Assembly: GCA_005110385.1 (NCBI GenBank)
Contig: DUDT01000014.1
Coordinates: 248,001 to 312,000 of the forward strand
Reading direction: 5' to 3'
DNA length: 64,000 nucleotides
Origin: Candidatus Melainabacteria bacterium
GTDB lineage: Bacteria > Cyanobacteriota > Vampirovibrionia > LMEP-6097
Part shown: one piece after another, positions 27,610 to 36,289 of the stretch
How the letters are laid out: every line of letters begins with the position of its first letter
Numbering within the stretch: the stretch's first letter is position 1
Notes under the pieces: model-generated
The model's database searches: none
What the model saw: the letters and a program-made list of their open reading frames with translations, nothing else
What the model was told of the DNA's origin: nothing
Made by a program: the position numbers and the translations under genes

Positions 27610-28434
27610 GTGAGTAAAGAAATGGACGAGGAAACTTTAATTGAAATATTCCAAAAATCTCTTTTAGAAGAAGAAAAGTCAGCTTTAGTCGAGGATTTAA
27701 ACGCTCAATATTTAAAGACCTGCACGGAGATAGAAGAATCTTGTAAGCCTTTTGGTAAGATTCTTACAGATAAAGTATCTGATTATTTTTCTAGCTTTTT
27801 TAAAGTAATTCAGTTAGCTCCATCTATCCTAGATGTAGAGAAAGTTATTGCTGAATTTAAAAAGCTTAAGCTCAAAGGCTCTGAATTAAAAGCTTTTATT
27901 ATTGATAATGTGGACGAGCCAGATGAGCTTTTAGATTTCGTTGAAGAATATAGATTAACCGTTGAAAATCGTTTAGAGGTCATAGAAAGAGAACAGTTAT
28001 ATTATCAAGCGAATTTAAACCAGCTACCTGAACAGAGCCTGAGCGTAGAAGAAATCGATAGTGAAAAAACGCTAGTTTTAACTATTCTTAATCCAGTACA
28101 AACCTTAATCGGCATGAATGCTTTGTTGAATTATCAGCTTGGGCATTTAGTAGAGATTAATATTCAGATTTTTAATTATCTAAAGAAATTAAGTGCAGAG
28201 CATCAATTGACGACTATCTATATTAAAGATGCTGCTGCTTTAAATTTAAGTGAAGAGAAGAGAGAGGAATTTATAGATTATGTTCAAGAAGATCGTGATT
28301 CTCTCAGTAATTTGGGGCTGGAAGCCTTATTGAGTCAAGATATTCGTGAAAATATCATGGATATAGCAAGTGAGCTTGCTACTAATCTAGTTTATAGAAT
28401 ATGCTGGAGCGGTGATTTTACGATTAAGTCGTGA
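27610..28434 (+). CDS. Acidic helical orphan protein
   Basis: No family recognised. 274 residues (GTG start at 27610; the ATG at 27622 is an alternative) rich in Glu and Leu, probably all helical and cytoplasmic; no signal peptide or membrane span. Several leucine-rich amphipathic stretches (KLKLKGSELKAFIIDNVDEP, EAYRLTVENRLEVIEREQ-like) suggest helical bundles. It ends immediately before a composite dispersed element. It follows folP by 86 bases and may be co-transcribed. Confidence 0.65.
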   Translation: MSKEMDEETLIEIFQKSLLEEEKSALVEDLNAQYLKTCTEIEESCKPFGKILTDKVSDYFSSFFKVIQLAPSILDVEKVIAEFKKLKLKGSELKAFIIDNVDEPDELLDFVEEYRLTVENRLEVIEREQLYYQANLNQLPEQSLSVEEIDSEKTLVLTILNPVQTLIGMNALLNYQLGHLVEINIQIFNYLKKLSAEHQLTTIYIKDAAALNLSEEKREEFIDYVQEDRDSLSNLGLEALLSQDIRENIMDIASELATNLVYRICWSGDFTIKS

Positions 28435-28600
28435 ATGCAGAAAGTGGAGTTGTGCAGCGGTCTCTTAGGGGCGTATAGCCAAACGAACAAGTTCAAGGCT
28501 GAGGAGAACGAATGACCGCAGTGTACTGCGGGTACATGAGGATCATGAGGACGACGAAAACGCAGAAATTGGAGTTTCGCTACACGTCCCTTAGGCTAAG
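28431..28600 (+). repeat. Composite dispersed element between the orphan and the SOD gene
   Basis: Core (AATGCAGAAAGTGGAGTTGT...GCGGTCTCTTA), middle (GAACAAGTTCAAGGCTGAGG...ACGAATGACCGCAGTGTACT), then TACATGAGGATCATGAGGAC and a second core (GACGAAAACGCAGAAATTGG...CGTCCCTTAGG). It supplies the stop codons of both neighbouring genes. Confidence 0.9.
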
Positions 28601-29295
28601 TTTTTAACAAGGTCAAGCCTGCGGCTCACTATATCCCAATCAATAATTTTCGTAAAAGCTTCAAGATACTTAGCTTTACCTTCTTTCTTGAAATCAGCTA
28701 CATAAGCATGTTCGTAAACATCTAGAGCTAATATTGGAACTATAAAACTAGGAAAATTAGCAGAGTGGTCTTGCAGAGCGTAATTGAAAATTTTACCGTT
28801 AAGTAGGTTAAGACCAGTTACTGACCAGCCTTCTACTTTCATCGCTAGTTCAGTTAAATTCTTCATGTAAGCATCGAAAGAGCCAAAAGTTTTATCAATA
28901 GCTCTATTCAGGCTAGAACTACGTTTAGATTCTTCTGCGCTCATGTTCGTAAAGTAAATATCATGTAGAGCCATGCCATTTAGAGAGAAAGCGAGATGCT
29001 TCATTCCAAATTCTGTAATATTACCGACTGCCATCTCAGCTTCAGCTTGATTTACATTTTTAACGTAATTAGAATATAGCCCTAGATGGTTTTTTATAAT
29101 TTCTGGGCTTAAGCCTAGTTTATCGTTTTTAGTCAGATATTCAAAGTTTTTTTCTTGATATTGACCATCTTTATAAATAGGATAAAGTTCGTTTATATTA
29201 AACTTTGCCCCTTTAGAGCAAGCGCCAAGTACATTACTGAGACCAAGACCCAAGCCAGTGAAAGCGGCCGCATTAAGAAAATTTCTACGATTCAT
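28591..29295 (-). CDS. Fe/Mn superoxide dismutase with Tat-type lipoprotein leader
   Basis: Iron/manganese superoxide dismutase fold: helix HLGLYSNYVKNVNQAEAE with the first ligand His, NGMALHDIYF with the second, and LALDVYEHAYVADF with the ligand Asp and His. Trp of the usual DxWEHAY is Val. The N-terminus is unusual: MNRRNFLNAAAFTGLGLGLS has a twin-arginine motif and is followed by VLGAC, a lipobox with Cys26. It is therefore expected to be Tat-exported folded and lipid-anchored in the periplasm. I start at the ATG 29295 because it opens the twin-arginine region; an open frame continues upstream to 29340. The stop codon lies in a dispersed-element copy. Confidence 0.9.
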   Translation of the reverse strand: MNRRNFLNAAAFTGLGLGLSNVLGACSKGAKFNINELYPIYKDGQYQEKNFEYLTKNDKLGLSPEIIKNHLGLYSNYVKNVNQAEAEMAVGNITEFGMKHLAFSLNGMALHDIYFTNMSAEESKRSSSLNRAIDKTFGSFDAYMKNLTELAMKVEGWSVTGLNLLNGKIFNYALQDHSANFPSFIVPILALDVYEHAYVADFKKEGKAKYLEAFTKIIDWDIVSRRLDLVKNLA

Positions 29296-29381
29296 TTCTA
29301 CCATAATAATAATTATAGAGCTAAGTAAAAACTGCCCCAATTAATTTCACTTAAATAAATTTGGTGAAAAATGAGCCTTAA

Positions 29382-29563
29382 CTACCAAAAATAATTCAAA
29401 AATATCCCGGCAATAAATGCAGGAAATCCTTTGAGCATTCTAAATGCAAGCCATTAACTATTCCTTTAGCAGTTAATCCAAAAAAACCGTAAAATACTGT
29501 CCCTAAGGGTAGGTAAAATACCTCCTAAGAAGAAACTAACAGCGATTGCTAAAAAATAAGGCT
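29382..29563 (-). pseudogene. Decayed membrane protein fragment
   Basis: Within a 334-base gap, the minus strand carries three adjoining pieces in different frames that read like one hydrophobic protein. They are YFLAIAVSFFLGGILPTLRD, then YGFFGLTAKGIVNG, then MLKGFPAFIAGIFLNYFW with a stop at 29384-29382. A run of seven T near the first junction is a likely frameshift site. The parent family is not identified. The rest of the gap upstream of the sulfite reductase gene shows only a small AGAGAAATGCTTCTCT hairpin. Confidence 0.4.
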
Positions 29564-29674
29564 CAACTTCTTATAAAAATATGATTTGAAATCAGAGAAA
29601 TGCTTCTCTTTCAGTCGTGTAGGTTTGCCTTGTAGGAGAAATTAATGGGGGCAGTTTAAAGCTATAATAAATCC

Positions 29675-31279
29675 ATGGCTGGAGATATAGAAAATTTAAA
29701 ACAGAGAGTAGACGGCTTAGATGTCTGGGACCATATACTAGAGGCTTCCAAGGTAGGATTTTCCGCCGTAGACCAAGAATTAGTTCCACTATTTAAATGG
29801 TATGGAATTTATGCACAGAAACCTAAAGAAGAAGGTTTCTTTATGATGCGTATTAAAGTGCCGGGCGGGCAGCTTACTAGTAAACAGATCTATAAACTTT
29901 CAGATTTAGGAAAACGCTATGCTCACGGAGTTATAGATATAACCACTAGACAGGCAGTACAAATGCACTGGTTAAATATTGAAGATATTCCGACTATAGT
30001 TTCGGAGTTACATGATGTCCAGATGGATGTCGTGGGGGGCTGCGGTGATGTTACTCGTAATGTAACAGGTTGTCCGCTTGCTGGTTTAATTGAAGATGAA
30101 ATTTTTGATGCAAGTAAAGAGCTTTTAGAGATAGATGGCTTTATGACAAGAAATCGTGATTTTTCTAATCTGCCACGTAAGTATAAAATGTCTGTAACTG
30201 GTTGCTCTCACTGGTGCTCGCAGCCAGATATTAACTGTGTTTCTTTAGTAGGTGTACAGCATCCTGAAACTAATGAAAAAGGTTTTACCCTGAAAGTCGG
30301 TGGTGGTCTAAGTACCAAGCCGATAATAGCTAAAAATTTTCCAGTTTTCGTTACTAGAGAGCAGGCTAAAGATGTAATTACGGCTGTGACTACAGTTTAT
30401 CGTGATAATGGCTTTAGAGATAAGAGGCATAAGGCTCGTATTAAATTCTTAGTCGAAGACTGGGGCGTGGAAAAGTTTTTAGAAGAGACGGAGAAAGTTT
30501 TAGGCTATGAGCTGGAAAGAGTTTCTCTATTGAGGACTATGCTAACTGGGGCTGAAGAATATTTTCCTAGCCCTAAAGAAAGTCATGGAGATCATCTTGG
30601 GATTACTAAGCTGAAAAATGGTAATTATGCTGTAGGAATAGCTTTCGTTAGTGGGCGCACTTACTTGCCAGATTTAGACAATGTGGCTAAATTAGCAGAA
30701 GAATTTTCTTTAACTAATGAGGTTCGAACTACGAATAAACAGAATTTAATTCTAGTCAATGTTCCAGAATTTAAATTAGAGGCGTGCCTAAAAAAGGCTG
30801 TGGAGTATGGTTTAAAAGTAGAGTACTCTGCTTTCACTAAACTGGGCGTGGCTTGTACTGGGACTGAGTTCTGTAATTTAGCGATAGTAGAGACTAAGGC
30901 ACGTGCTAAAGAACTTTTTAATTATCTAGATGATGAGTTTCCAGACTTCAGAGAAGAATTAATGATTTCAGTAACAGGTTGCCCAAATAACTGTGCTCAA
31001 TACTCAATAGCAGACATAGGTTTAGTCGGCTGCAAAGTTAAAGATGAACTGAGTGGTGAAATGCAGGATGCTTTTCGCATATTTCTTGGTGGCAGGTTAG
31101 CTGATGAAGCACAGTTCGGTAAGCCTCTTGATGGGAGATTCCTGCATAAAGAGATTCATTTGACTTTAAAAAAACTTTTTAATTTTTATAAAAATAACCG
31201 TACTAATGGTGAAGAGTTTAGGCATTTCATAGATAGACTTGGGATAGAGAGAATGCAGCAGGAGTTAACGGCTTGTTGA
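29675..31279 (+). CDS. Ferredoxin-type sulfite (or nitrite) reductase
   Basis: A 534-residue siroheme and [4Fe-4S] enzyme that reduces sulfite to sulfide with six electrons from ferredoxin. Two nitrite/sulfite reductase repeats are visible. The cluster/siroheme ligands are ACTGTEFC (C-x5-C) and TGCPNNCAQ (C-x3-C) in the second half; the first half has DITTRQAVQMHWL and VTRNVTGCPLAG. Homologues include both nitrite and sulfite reductases. The following cysH, met8-like and cobA genes argue for sulfite. Start ATG at 29675 is closely followed by a typical N-terminus. Confidence 0.93.
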   Translation: MAGDIENLKQRVDGLDVWDHILEASKVGFSAVDQELVPLFKWYGIYAQKPKEEGFFMMRIKVPGGQLTSKQIYKLSDLGKRYAHGVIDITTRQAVQMHWLNIEDIPTIVSELHDVQMDVVGGCGDVTRNVTGCPLAGLIEDEIFDASKELLEIDGFMTRNRDFSNLPRKYKMSVTGCSHWCSQPDINCVSLVGVQHPETNEKGFTLKVGGGLSTKPIIAKNFPVFVTREQAKDVITAVTTVYRDNGFRDKRHKARIKFLVEDWGVEKFLEETEKVLGYELERVSLLRTMLTGAEEYFPSPKESHGDHLGITKLKNGNYAVGIAFVSGRTYLPDLDNVAKLAEEFSLTNEVRTTNKQNLILVNVPEFKLEACLKKAVEYGLKVEYSAFTKLGVACTGTEFCNLAIVETKARAKELFNYLDDEFPDFREELMISVTGCPNNCAQYSIADIGLVGCKVKDELSGEMQDAFRIFLGGRLADEAQFGKPLDGRFLHKEIHLTLKKLFNFYKNNRTNGEEFRHFIDRLGIERMQQELTAC

Positions 31280-31326
31280 TCTTGTGTTTTATATTGAGAG
31301 ATATTTAATGCAAGAGGTTGAAAAAA

Positions 31327-32091
31327 ATGAATAATTTCACATCACCAGCAAGTAGCGCTATTGACTGGAACTCCTTAGGAAACCAGTTCGAGGATTCTTC
31401 TGCGATAAAAATTTTAGAATATTCTTTAAATGAATTATCCAAGCAGGGTCAAATACTTTTCCTAACAGCCTTTGGCCCAGAGGGCTGCGTCATTATGGCT
31501 ATGTTACACACTTTAGTGAAGAATCAGCTTATAGAAGTTAAATCTTTCACTATAGCTAATTTAGACACTGGTTATCAATTTCAAGAGACTTTAGAGTTAA
31601 AAGAAAGATTAGAAGAGAAATATAATTTTGAGATTTTAATGCATCATCCAGTCCTTAGTGTTCTAGAACAAGATTTAAAATACGGTGAAAGGCTCTATGA
31701 GCGTGATCCAGATCAATGCTGTTTTATGCGTAAGTTAGCCCCTCTTCAGAACTTGCTTGAAAATAGACTCGCCTGGATTACCTCTATTAGACGTGAGCAA
31801 ACTGAGCATAGAGCCAAGGCTTTGGCTTTTGAGTATGATAGAAAATTTAAATTAGGTAAGATTAATCCTCTAATTAAATGGACTCGCTCAGATATTTGGA
31901 AATATATACATGAAAACTCTGTCCCTTATAATCCTTTGCTTGACCAAGGATATGAAAGTATAGGCTGTGAGCCGTGTACTAGTGTTGGCTTTGATCGCAA
32001 AAATAGTCGCTGGGCTGGTAAAGATAAAATAGAGTGCGGGCTTCATGTACAAGATCATGAAGTTGAGCAAGGTGGAGAATTTGTGATTTAA
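31327..32091 (+). CDS. cysH: Adenylyl-sulfate (APS) reductase, CysH family
   Basis: Reduces activated sulfate to sulfite with thioredoxin. The 254 residues (ATG 31327, preceded by AGAGG at proper distance; an in-frame TTG is at 31318) show DTGYQFQETLELKE, the cluster-binding pairs QCCFMRK and GCEPCTSVG, WITSIRREQTEHRA, and the catalytic IECGLHVQ at the C-terminus. The two Cys pairs mark the [4Fe-4S] form that uses APS directly instead of PAPS. Second gene of the sulfur operon. Confidence 0.94.
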   Translation: MNNFTSPASSAIDWNSLGNQFEDSSAIKILEYSLNELSKQGQILFLTAFGPEGCVIMAMLHTLVKNQLIEVKSFTIANLDTGYQFQETLELKERLEEKYNFEILMHHPVLSVLEQDLKYGERLYERDPDQCCFMRKLAPLQNLLENRLAWITSIRREQTEHRAKALAFEYDRKFKLGKINPLIKWTRSDIWKYIHENSVPYNPLLDQGYESIGCEPCTSVGFDRKNSRWAGKDKIECGLHVQDHEVEQGGEFVI

Positions 32092-32102
32092 GCGATGCTA
32101 CT

Positions 32103-32762
32103 ATGAAACCCATGTCGAATCCACTTTACCCAATTTTCTTGAAACTGGATAATAAAAAGGTTTTAATTATAGGTGGTGGCTTGATTGCTTTACAGAAGTT
32201 ACAGGGGCTTTTAGCCTCAGAAGCGAAGCTCACTATTATTTCTCCTAAAATTATTGATGAGATCCGTGAATGTCGAGGTGAGTTTCCTAATATTAGGAAA
32301 ATAGATTTTTTAGAAAGAGATTATGCTTACGGCGATGAAGTCGGGGCTTTTATTGTGATCGCTGCCACTGACAATCCTGAGATTAATAATATGATAGTCA
32401 CTCGCTGCCGCGATCAGATGATACTTGCTAATTCAGTAGACCAGCCTGATTATTGTGATTTTTATGTACCAAGTATTATTAATAGTGGTTCTATCAAAGT
32501 CGCTATTAGCACTAATGGCAAGGCTCCTAGTGTGGCACGTAAGCTCAGGGAAGATTTAAGCATGCTCATAGAGCAAAGGTACAAAGATGTAGTAGAAATA
32601 GTAAATGAATTTCGTTTGCTGGTACAGGCAAAACTATTATCAGAAGAGGATTTTCCGCGCCGTGCAAAATTAATAAACTGGTTTACAAAAAGAACTTTTA
32701 AAAATTTACGCAATGCTAGGATTAAAGCGTCTTTAGAACGCAAAAAAGAAAAAAATATTTAG
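32103..32762 (+). CDS. Precorrin-2 dehydrogenase / sirohydrochlorin ferrochelatase (Met8/CysG-N-like)
   Basis: Makes siroheme from precorrin-2 by NAD-dependent oxidation and iron insertion, the cofactor needed by the sulfite reductase upstream. Signatures: KKVLIIGGGLIALQKLQGLL (about 18-37), ERDYAYGDEVGAFIVIAATD, NSVDQPDYCDFYVPSIINSG and AISTNGKAPSVARKLREDL. The 219 residues correspond to the first two CysG domains. It is 11 bases after cysH and 22 before cobA. Confidence 0.93.
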   Translation: MKPMSNPLYPIFLKLDNKKVLIIGGGLIALQKLQGLLASEAKLTIISPKIIDEIRECRGEFPNIRKIDFLERDYAYGDEVGAFIVIAATDNPEINNMIVTRCRDQMILANSVDQPDYCDFYVPSIINSGSIKVAISTNGKAPSVARKLREDLSMLIEQRYKDVVEIVNEFRLLVQAKLLSEEDFPRRAKLINWFTKRTFKNLRNARIKASLERKKEKNI

Positions 32763-32784
32763 CCTTAATGATGAAATTGCTTCA

Positions 32785-33615
32785 ATGACAGAAGAAAAAA
32801 GAGCAAAATTATTTCTTATCGGTGCGGGACCAGGTGATCCGGAGTTGCTCACGCTAAAAGCGATCAAGTCATTAAGTGATGTAGATGCCATTCTATATGA
32901 TAATTTAGTTAGTGCTGAAATTTTGGATTACCTATTTAAGCAAGCTTCTGGAAATATTTTTTCCCAATCTAAGACCACTGAAAAATGCATAGTGGCTTCA
33001 AGGCTATCAGGGAAAGAGATTGAATTGATTTATGTCGGCAAAAAATGTTCAGAAAAGCATATAACCCAAGATATTATAAATGCTTTAATTTTAGAAAAAC
33101 TCTCTCAAGGAAAGCGAGTTGCTCGCCTAAAGGGAGGTGATCCTTTTATCTTTGCTCGTGGAGTGGAAGAAATGAGTTTAGCTAAAGATGCTGGTTATGA
33201 AGTGGAGATAGTACCTGGTCTTACAAGTGGATTATCGGTTCCAGTCTCTCTAGGCATACCTCTCACATTGAGGAAAAAAAGTGATGCCGTAATGATAGTG
33301 AGCGCACATGAATTAAGTGATGAGAAATTCCAGTCATGGTCTGCTTTTCTCATGACTGGTGGCACCTTACTTGTTTATATGGGCTTATATAAGCTTGCAC
33401 AGATTAGAGAGGGGCTGTTAAAACATAGTTCACATGATGATTTAGCTCAAATGAATTTAATTTCTGCGATTTTAGTGCAGTCTGGTACTCTAGATAAAGA
33501 AAAAGTAATATATTCAACGGTGCAAGAGATTCCAGAACTAGCTTTAAGAGAGAACTTTAGCAGTCCAAGTATGTTTATACTCGGCAAGCACGTTCGGCAA
33601 CAGTGCCCTAATTAG
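32785..33615 (+). CDS. cobA: Uroporphyrinogen-III C-methyltransferase
   Basis: SAM-dependent double methylation of uroporphyrinogen III to precorrin-2, feeding siroheme. Tetrapyrrole methylase motifs: KLFLIGAGPGDPELLTLKAI, DAILYDNLVS, YVGKK, RLKGGDPFIFARGVEEM and VPGLTSGLSVPVSLGIPLTL, then MSAH-like IVSAHE. An insertion of about 20 residues precedes YVGKK (KTTEKCIVASRLSGKEIELI). The last residues HVRQQCPN and the stop are encoded by a dispersed-element copy, so the natural C-terminus has been replaced or extended by a few residues. Confidence 0.95.
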   Translation: MTEEKRAKLFLIGAGPGDPELLTLKAIKSLSDVDAILYDNLVSAEILDYLFKQASGNIFSQSKTTEKCIVASRLSGKEIELIYVGKKCSEKHITQDIINALILEKLSQGKRVARLKGGDPFIFARGVEEMSLAKDAGYEVEIVPGLTSGLSVPVSLGIPLTLRKKSDAVMIVSAHELSDEKFQSWSAFLMTGGTLLVYMGLYKLAQIREGLLKHSSHDDLAQMNLISAILVQSGTLDKEKVIYSTVQEIPELALRENFSSPSMFILGKHVRQQCPN

Positions 33616-33646
33616 GATTGCTCGCCAACTCCAATTTATGCGTTTT
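33588..33646 (-). repeat. Dispersed element after cobA, most palindromic copy
   Basis: GTTCGGCAACAGTGCCCTA and the reverse complement of TAGGATTGCTCGCCAAC form an imperfect palindrome centred on CCTAATTAGG, followed by the inverted core CCAATTTATGCG. Encodes the cobA C-terminus. Confidence 0.85.
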
Positions 33647-33709
33647 TACGATTTATCAAAATAGTCTTTTACGACATGTGGATATCACGATAGAGTAAAA
33701 TATATTAAT

Positions 33710-34174
33710 ATGCCGACTATTGAATCTCGCTTAGAAGAATTAAAAATATCCTTGCCTAATAATTCTCCTGCTGCTGCGAACTATGTACCTTATGTTAAAT
33801 CAGGTAATTTGATTTATATTTCTGGTCAAATCTGTAGATGGAATGGTGAAATGCAGTTTGTTGGTAAAGTTGGTAGAGAGTTTTCCGCAGATGAAGCTAA
33901 ACAAGCAGCTAGAATCTGTGCTTTAAATATTGTTTATCATTTAAAAGAAGCTTGTGATAACGATCTAGATCGAGTTAAGTCTTGCCTTAGGTTAAATATT
34001 TTTGTAAACTCTGTTGATAATTTCACCGAGCAGCCTAGTGTAGCGAATGGAGCTTCTGATTTAATCTTAGAAGTCTTTGGGGATGCTGGTAAACACACGA
34101 GGGTAGCAGTTTCTGTTCCTAGTTTACCGCTAAATTCTGCTGTAGAAGTGGATGCTGTATTTGAAATAAATTAG
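33710..34174 (+). CDS. ridA: RidA/YjgF-family enamine/imine deaminase
   Basis: A 154-residue trimeric enzyme that hydrolyses the reactive enamines (2-aminoacrylate, 2-aminocrotonate) released by PLP dehydratases. Seen: AANYVPYVKSGNLIYISGQI, the substrate-binding KSCLRLNIFVNSVDNFTEQP (Arg) and HTRVAVSVPSLPLNSAVEVD (the family's R-x-A-V-.-v.-LP...-VE). It lies 9 bases before the threonine dehydratase gene, whose product it detoxifies. Confidence 0.94.
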   Translation: MPTIESRLEELKISLPNNSPAAANYVPYVKSGNLIYISGQICRWNGEMQFVGKVGREFSADEAKQAARICALNIVYHLKEACDNDLDRVKSCLRLNIFVNSVDNFTEQPSVANGASDLILEVFGDAGKHTRVAVSVPSLPLNSAVEVDAVFEIN

Positions 34175-34182
34175 GATTTTAT

Positions 34183-35211
34183 ATGTTTAATACTTTAAAT
34201 GATCTTACTGCCAATGAGAAAGAGTTAATTCTTAAGGCTGACTTAGTTAAGAAAGCTTCTGAGAGATTAGGAAATCAAATCCACAGGACGCCTGTGTTCA
34301 CCTCTACTCAACTTAATCGATTTTTAGGGCATGATATCCATTTTAAAATGGAGTGTTTCCAAAAAACTGGTTCTTTTAAAGCTCGAGGAGCAATGAATAC
34401 GATTCTAACTTTAAAGGAAACAAAAATGTTGCCCAAAGAAGTAGTGACTTTTAGCTCAGGTAATCACGCTCAGGCACTAGCTTTTGCAGCTTGTAAGCTT
34501 GGTATTAAAACTAATGTATTAATGTCTAAAAATGCTTCTGAGATTAAGATCCAGTCTGCCAAAAATTATGGCGCGAATGTAATTCTTTGCGATACTCGTA
34601 AAGAGGCTGAAGATGCCGCTTATAGTTATGCTGAAAATGGGGCTTATCTCATCCACCCTTATGATCATGAAGCTGTTATTGCTGGTCAGGGAACGGCTAT
34701 CTATGAGGCATTAGAAGATATAGTCAGAAAGCCACATGCTATTTTCGTTCCAGTTGGTGGCGGTGGCTTAATTTCAGGCACCTATTTAGCTAAAAAATTA
34801 ATTTCACCAAGTTCTAAAGTTTATGGAGCCGAGCCTGAAAATGCGAATGATGCTGAAAGATCTTTGCAGCACGGTGTAATTTATGCTTTCGAAGATAGTC
34901 CTAAGACTATTGCTGATGGCGTGCAGGCTTTAAAGCTTTCACCAAGAACTTTTGCACATCTTAAGCAGTGCGAAGGCTTAATCACATCCTCAGAAGAGGA
35001 AATTATTTATTGGACACAATGGTTAACTCATTTATTAAAAGCTACTATAGAGCCGTGTTCGGCTCTAGCTATGGCAAGTGCCGTTAAATGGCTCAAGGGC
35101 GAGAAGGGTAAAAAAACAGTACTTATCCTAGTTTCAGGTGGCAATTTAAGTGTAGAGAAGCAGAGAACTATCTGGCAGACGGATTATTTAGCTCAAGTAC
35201 CTACTCTATAA
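34183..35211 (+). CDS. ilvA: Threonine/serine dehydratase, short form
   Basis: PLP enzyme deaminating threonine to 2-oxobutyrate (isoleucine synthesis) or serine to pyruvate. The 342 residues include the PLP lysine in ECFQKTGSFKARGAMN (about 60-75), SSGNHAQALAFAA and the glycine loop VPVGGGGLISG. There is no C-terminal regulatory ACT-like domain, so it is the short, feedback-insensitive or catabolic type; serine racemase activity is possible. Coupled with ridA. With ilvD at the window's start it fits isoleucine synthesis. Confidence 0.93.
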   Translation: MFNTLNDLTANEKELILKADLVKKASERLGNQIHRTPVFTSTQLNRFLGHDIHFKMECFQKTGSFKARGAMNTILTLKETKMLPKEVVTFSSGNHAQALAFAACKLGIKTNVLMSKNASEIKIQSAKNYGANVILCDTRKEAEDAAYSYAENGAYLIHPYDHEAVIAGQGTAIYEALEDIVRKPHAIFVPVGGGGLISGTYLAKKLISPSSKVYGAEPENANDAERSLQHGVIYAFEDSPKTIADGVQALKLSPRTFAHLKQCEGLITSSEEEIIYWTQWLTHLLKATIEPCSALAMASAVKWLKGEKGKKTVLILVSGGNLSVEKQRTIWQTDYLAQVPTL

Positions 35212-35250
35212 TTGTCGAAAATGCTACTTTAAGCATTTTTCAGCGGATCT

Positions 35251-36009
35251 TTAATAGGCGATTATATTCCTTGTTTTAAAAATTTTAGAGCCACCATCTA
35301 AATCTTCAACTCTCGCACCAGCTTCTTTTAATATCAATGCTGCTGCTGCCATGTCCCAAGCATTGAGGGAACAGTGCATAAAGCTATCTATTTTCTGTAT
35401 TGCGACATAAGCTAATTCTAGTGCTGCTGCACCAAAGAAGCGCCTGTGAGCAATGCTTTGCACTGTTTGGCGAAGATCTTCTCTAAGTAAATTATGGTTA
35501 AAGTTTTTATTACCGACACTACAGATTATTTTATTTACCGCAGGATTATGTTTTATTAGCTGTGCCCCAAAAAAGGCTCCTTGACCTTTTTCTGCATAAA
35601 ATAACTCTTTAAAAAATGGAGCATAGATTAAACCTGCCTCTATCTGATCTATATCTTCAAGCTCTGATCTTTCATTAAAATCTGCTAAAGCAATCGAGAT
35701 GCAGAAGAAAGGTAGCCCTTTCATAAAATTAATCGTGCCATCTAGCGGATCAATAATAAATTTTTTTTTCGCTTCGGGCTTAATAATCCCAGACTCTTCT
35801 CCAATAAAACCATAATCTGGAAATGCTTTTTGTAGCTCATGTATGATTAAATTTTCAGATTCTTTATCTGCTATAGTGACGTAATCTTGATAGCTTTTTT
35901 CTTCTGGCTTGAGCTTATCGAATTTCAGAAAGTAATCTAGTTGAATCTTACTGGCTTTAAGAGCAATGGCTTCGATTGTTTTTATAGTTGGGGATTGGCT
36001 TTTTTGCAA
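35251..36009 (-). CDS. Inositol-phosphatase-family protein
   Basis: Lithium-sensitive, Mg-dependent phosphatase family (SuhB/IMPase/HisN/CysQ). Metal-binding motifs are GFIGEESG, IIDPLDGTINFMKGLPFFCISIAL (about 95-118) and NAWDMAAAALILKEAGARVEDL (about 218-239). The 252 residues fit. Substrate could be inositol-1-phosphate, histidinol phosphate or PAP; the last would suit the sulfur genes nearby but APS reductase does not form PAP. Confidence 0.92.
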   Translation of the reverse strand: MQKSQSPTIKTIEAIALKASKIQLDYFLKFDKLKPEEKSYQDYVTIADKESENLIIHELQKAFPDYGFIGEESGIIKPEAKKKFIIDPLDGTINFMKGLPFFCISIALADFNERSELEDIDQIEAGLIYAPFFKELFYAEKGQGAFFGAQLIKHNPAVNKIICSVGNKNFNHNLLREDLRQTVQSIAHRRFFGAAALELAYVAIQKIDSFMHCSLNAWDMAAAALILKEAGARVEDLDGGSKIFKTRNIIAY

Positions 36010-36289
36010 AATAAGATTCTTTTCTTGTTAAGATTATATTTCCGTTACTTTTAAATTAAATAACCCTACTTCTCTAAACCATAGCAAAAACAAGCGTAAA
36101 TGGAAACATCTCTAGAAGTCAAATCTTTACCAGTAATGCAAATATTACCAGAATAAGATGCTGAAAATACTTGCCAAATATGCTTTAGAAGACGCCAAAA
36201 ATGGCGAAAGATTCATTAAATTTGTCATTAATAACAAAGATTAGTTAAATAAGGTAGTTCAAGAGGCATTCTAAGCTAAGATTTTATAA

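Noticed and set aside
34840..34865. GAAAATGCGAATGATGCTGA in ilvA as an element copy
   Set aside because: The peptide lies in a region where dehydratases naturally have such residues and the second half of the core is absent.
36100..36244. Two mini-frames of 18 and 28 codons before hemH
   Set aside because: No ribosome site, no recognisable family, and they are no more than chance would give in AT-rich DNA.
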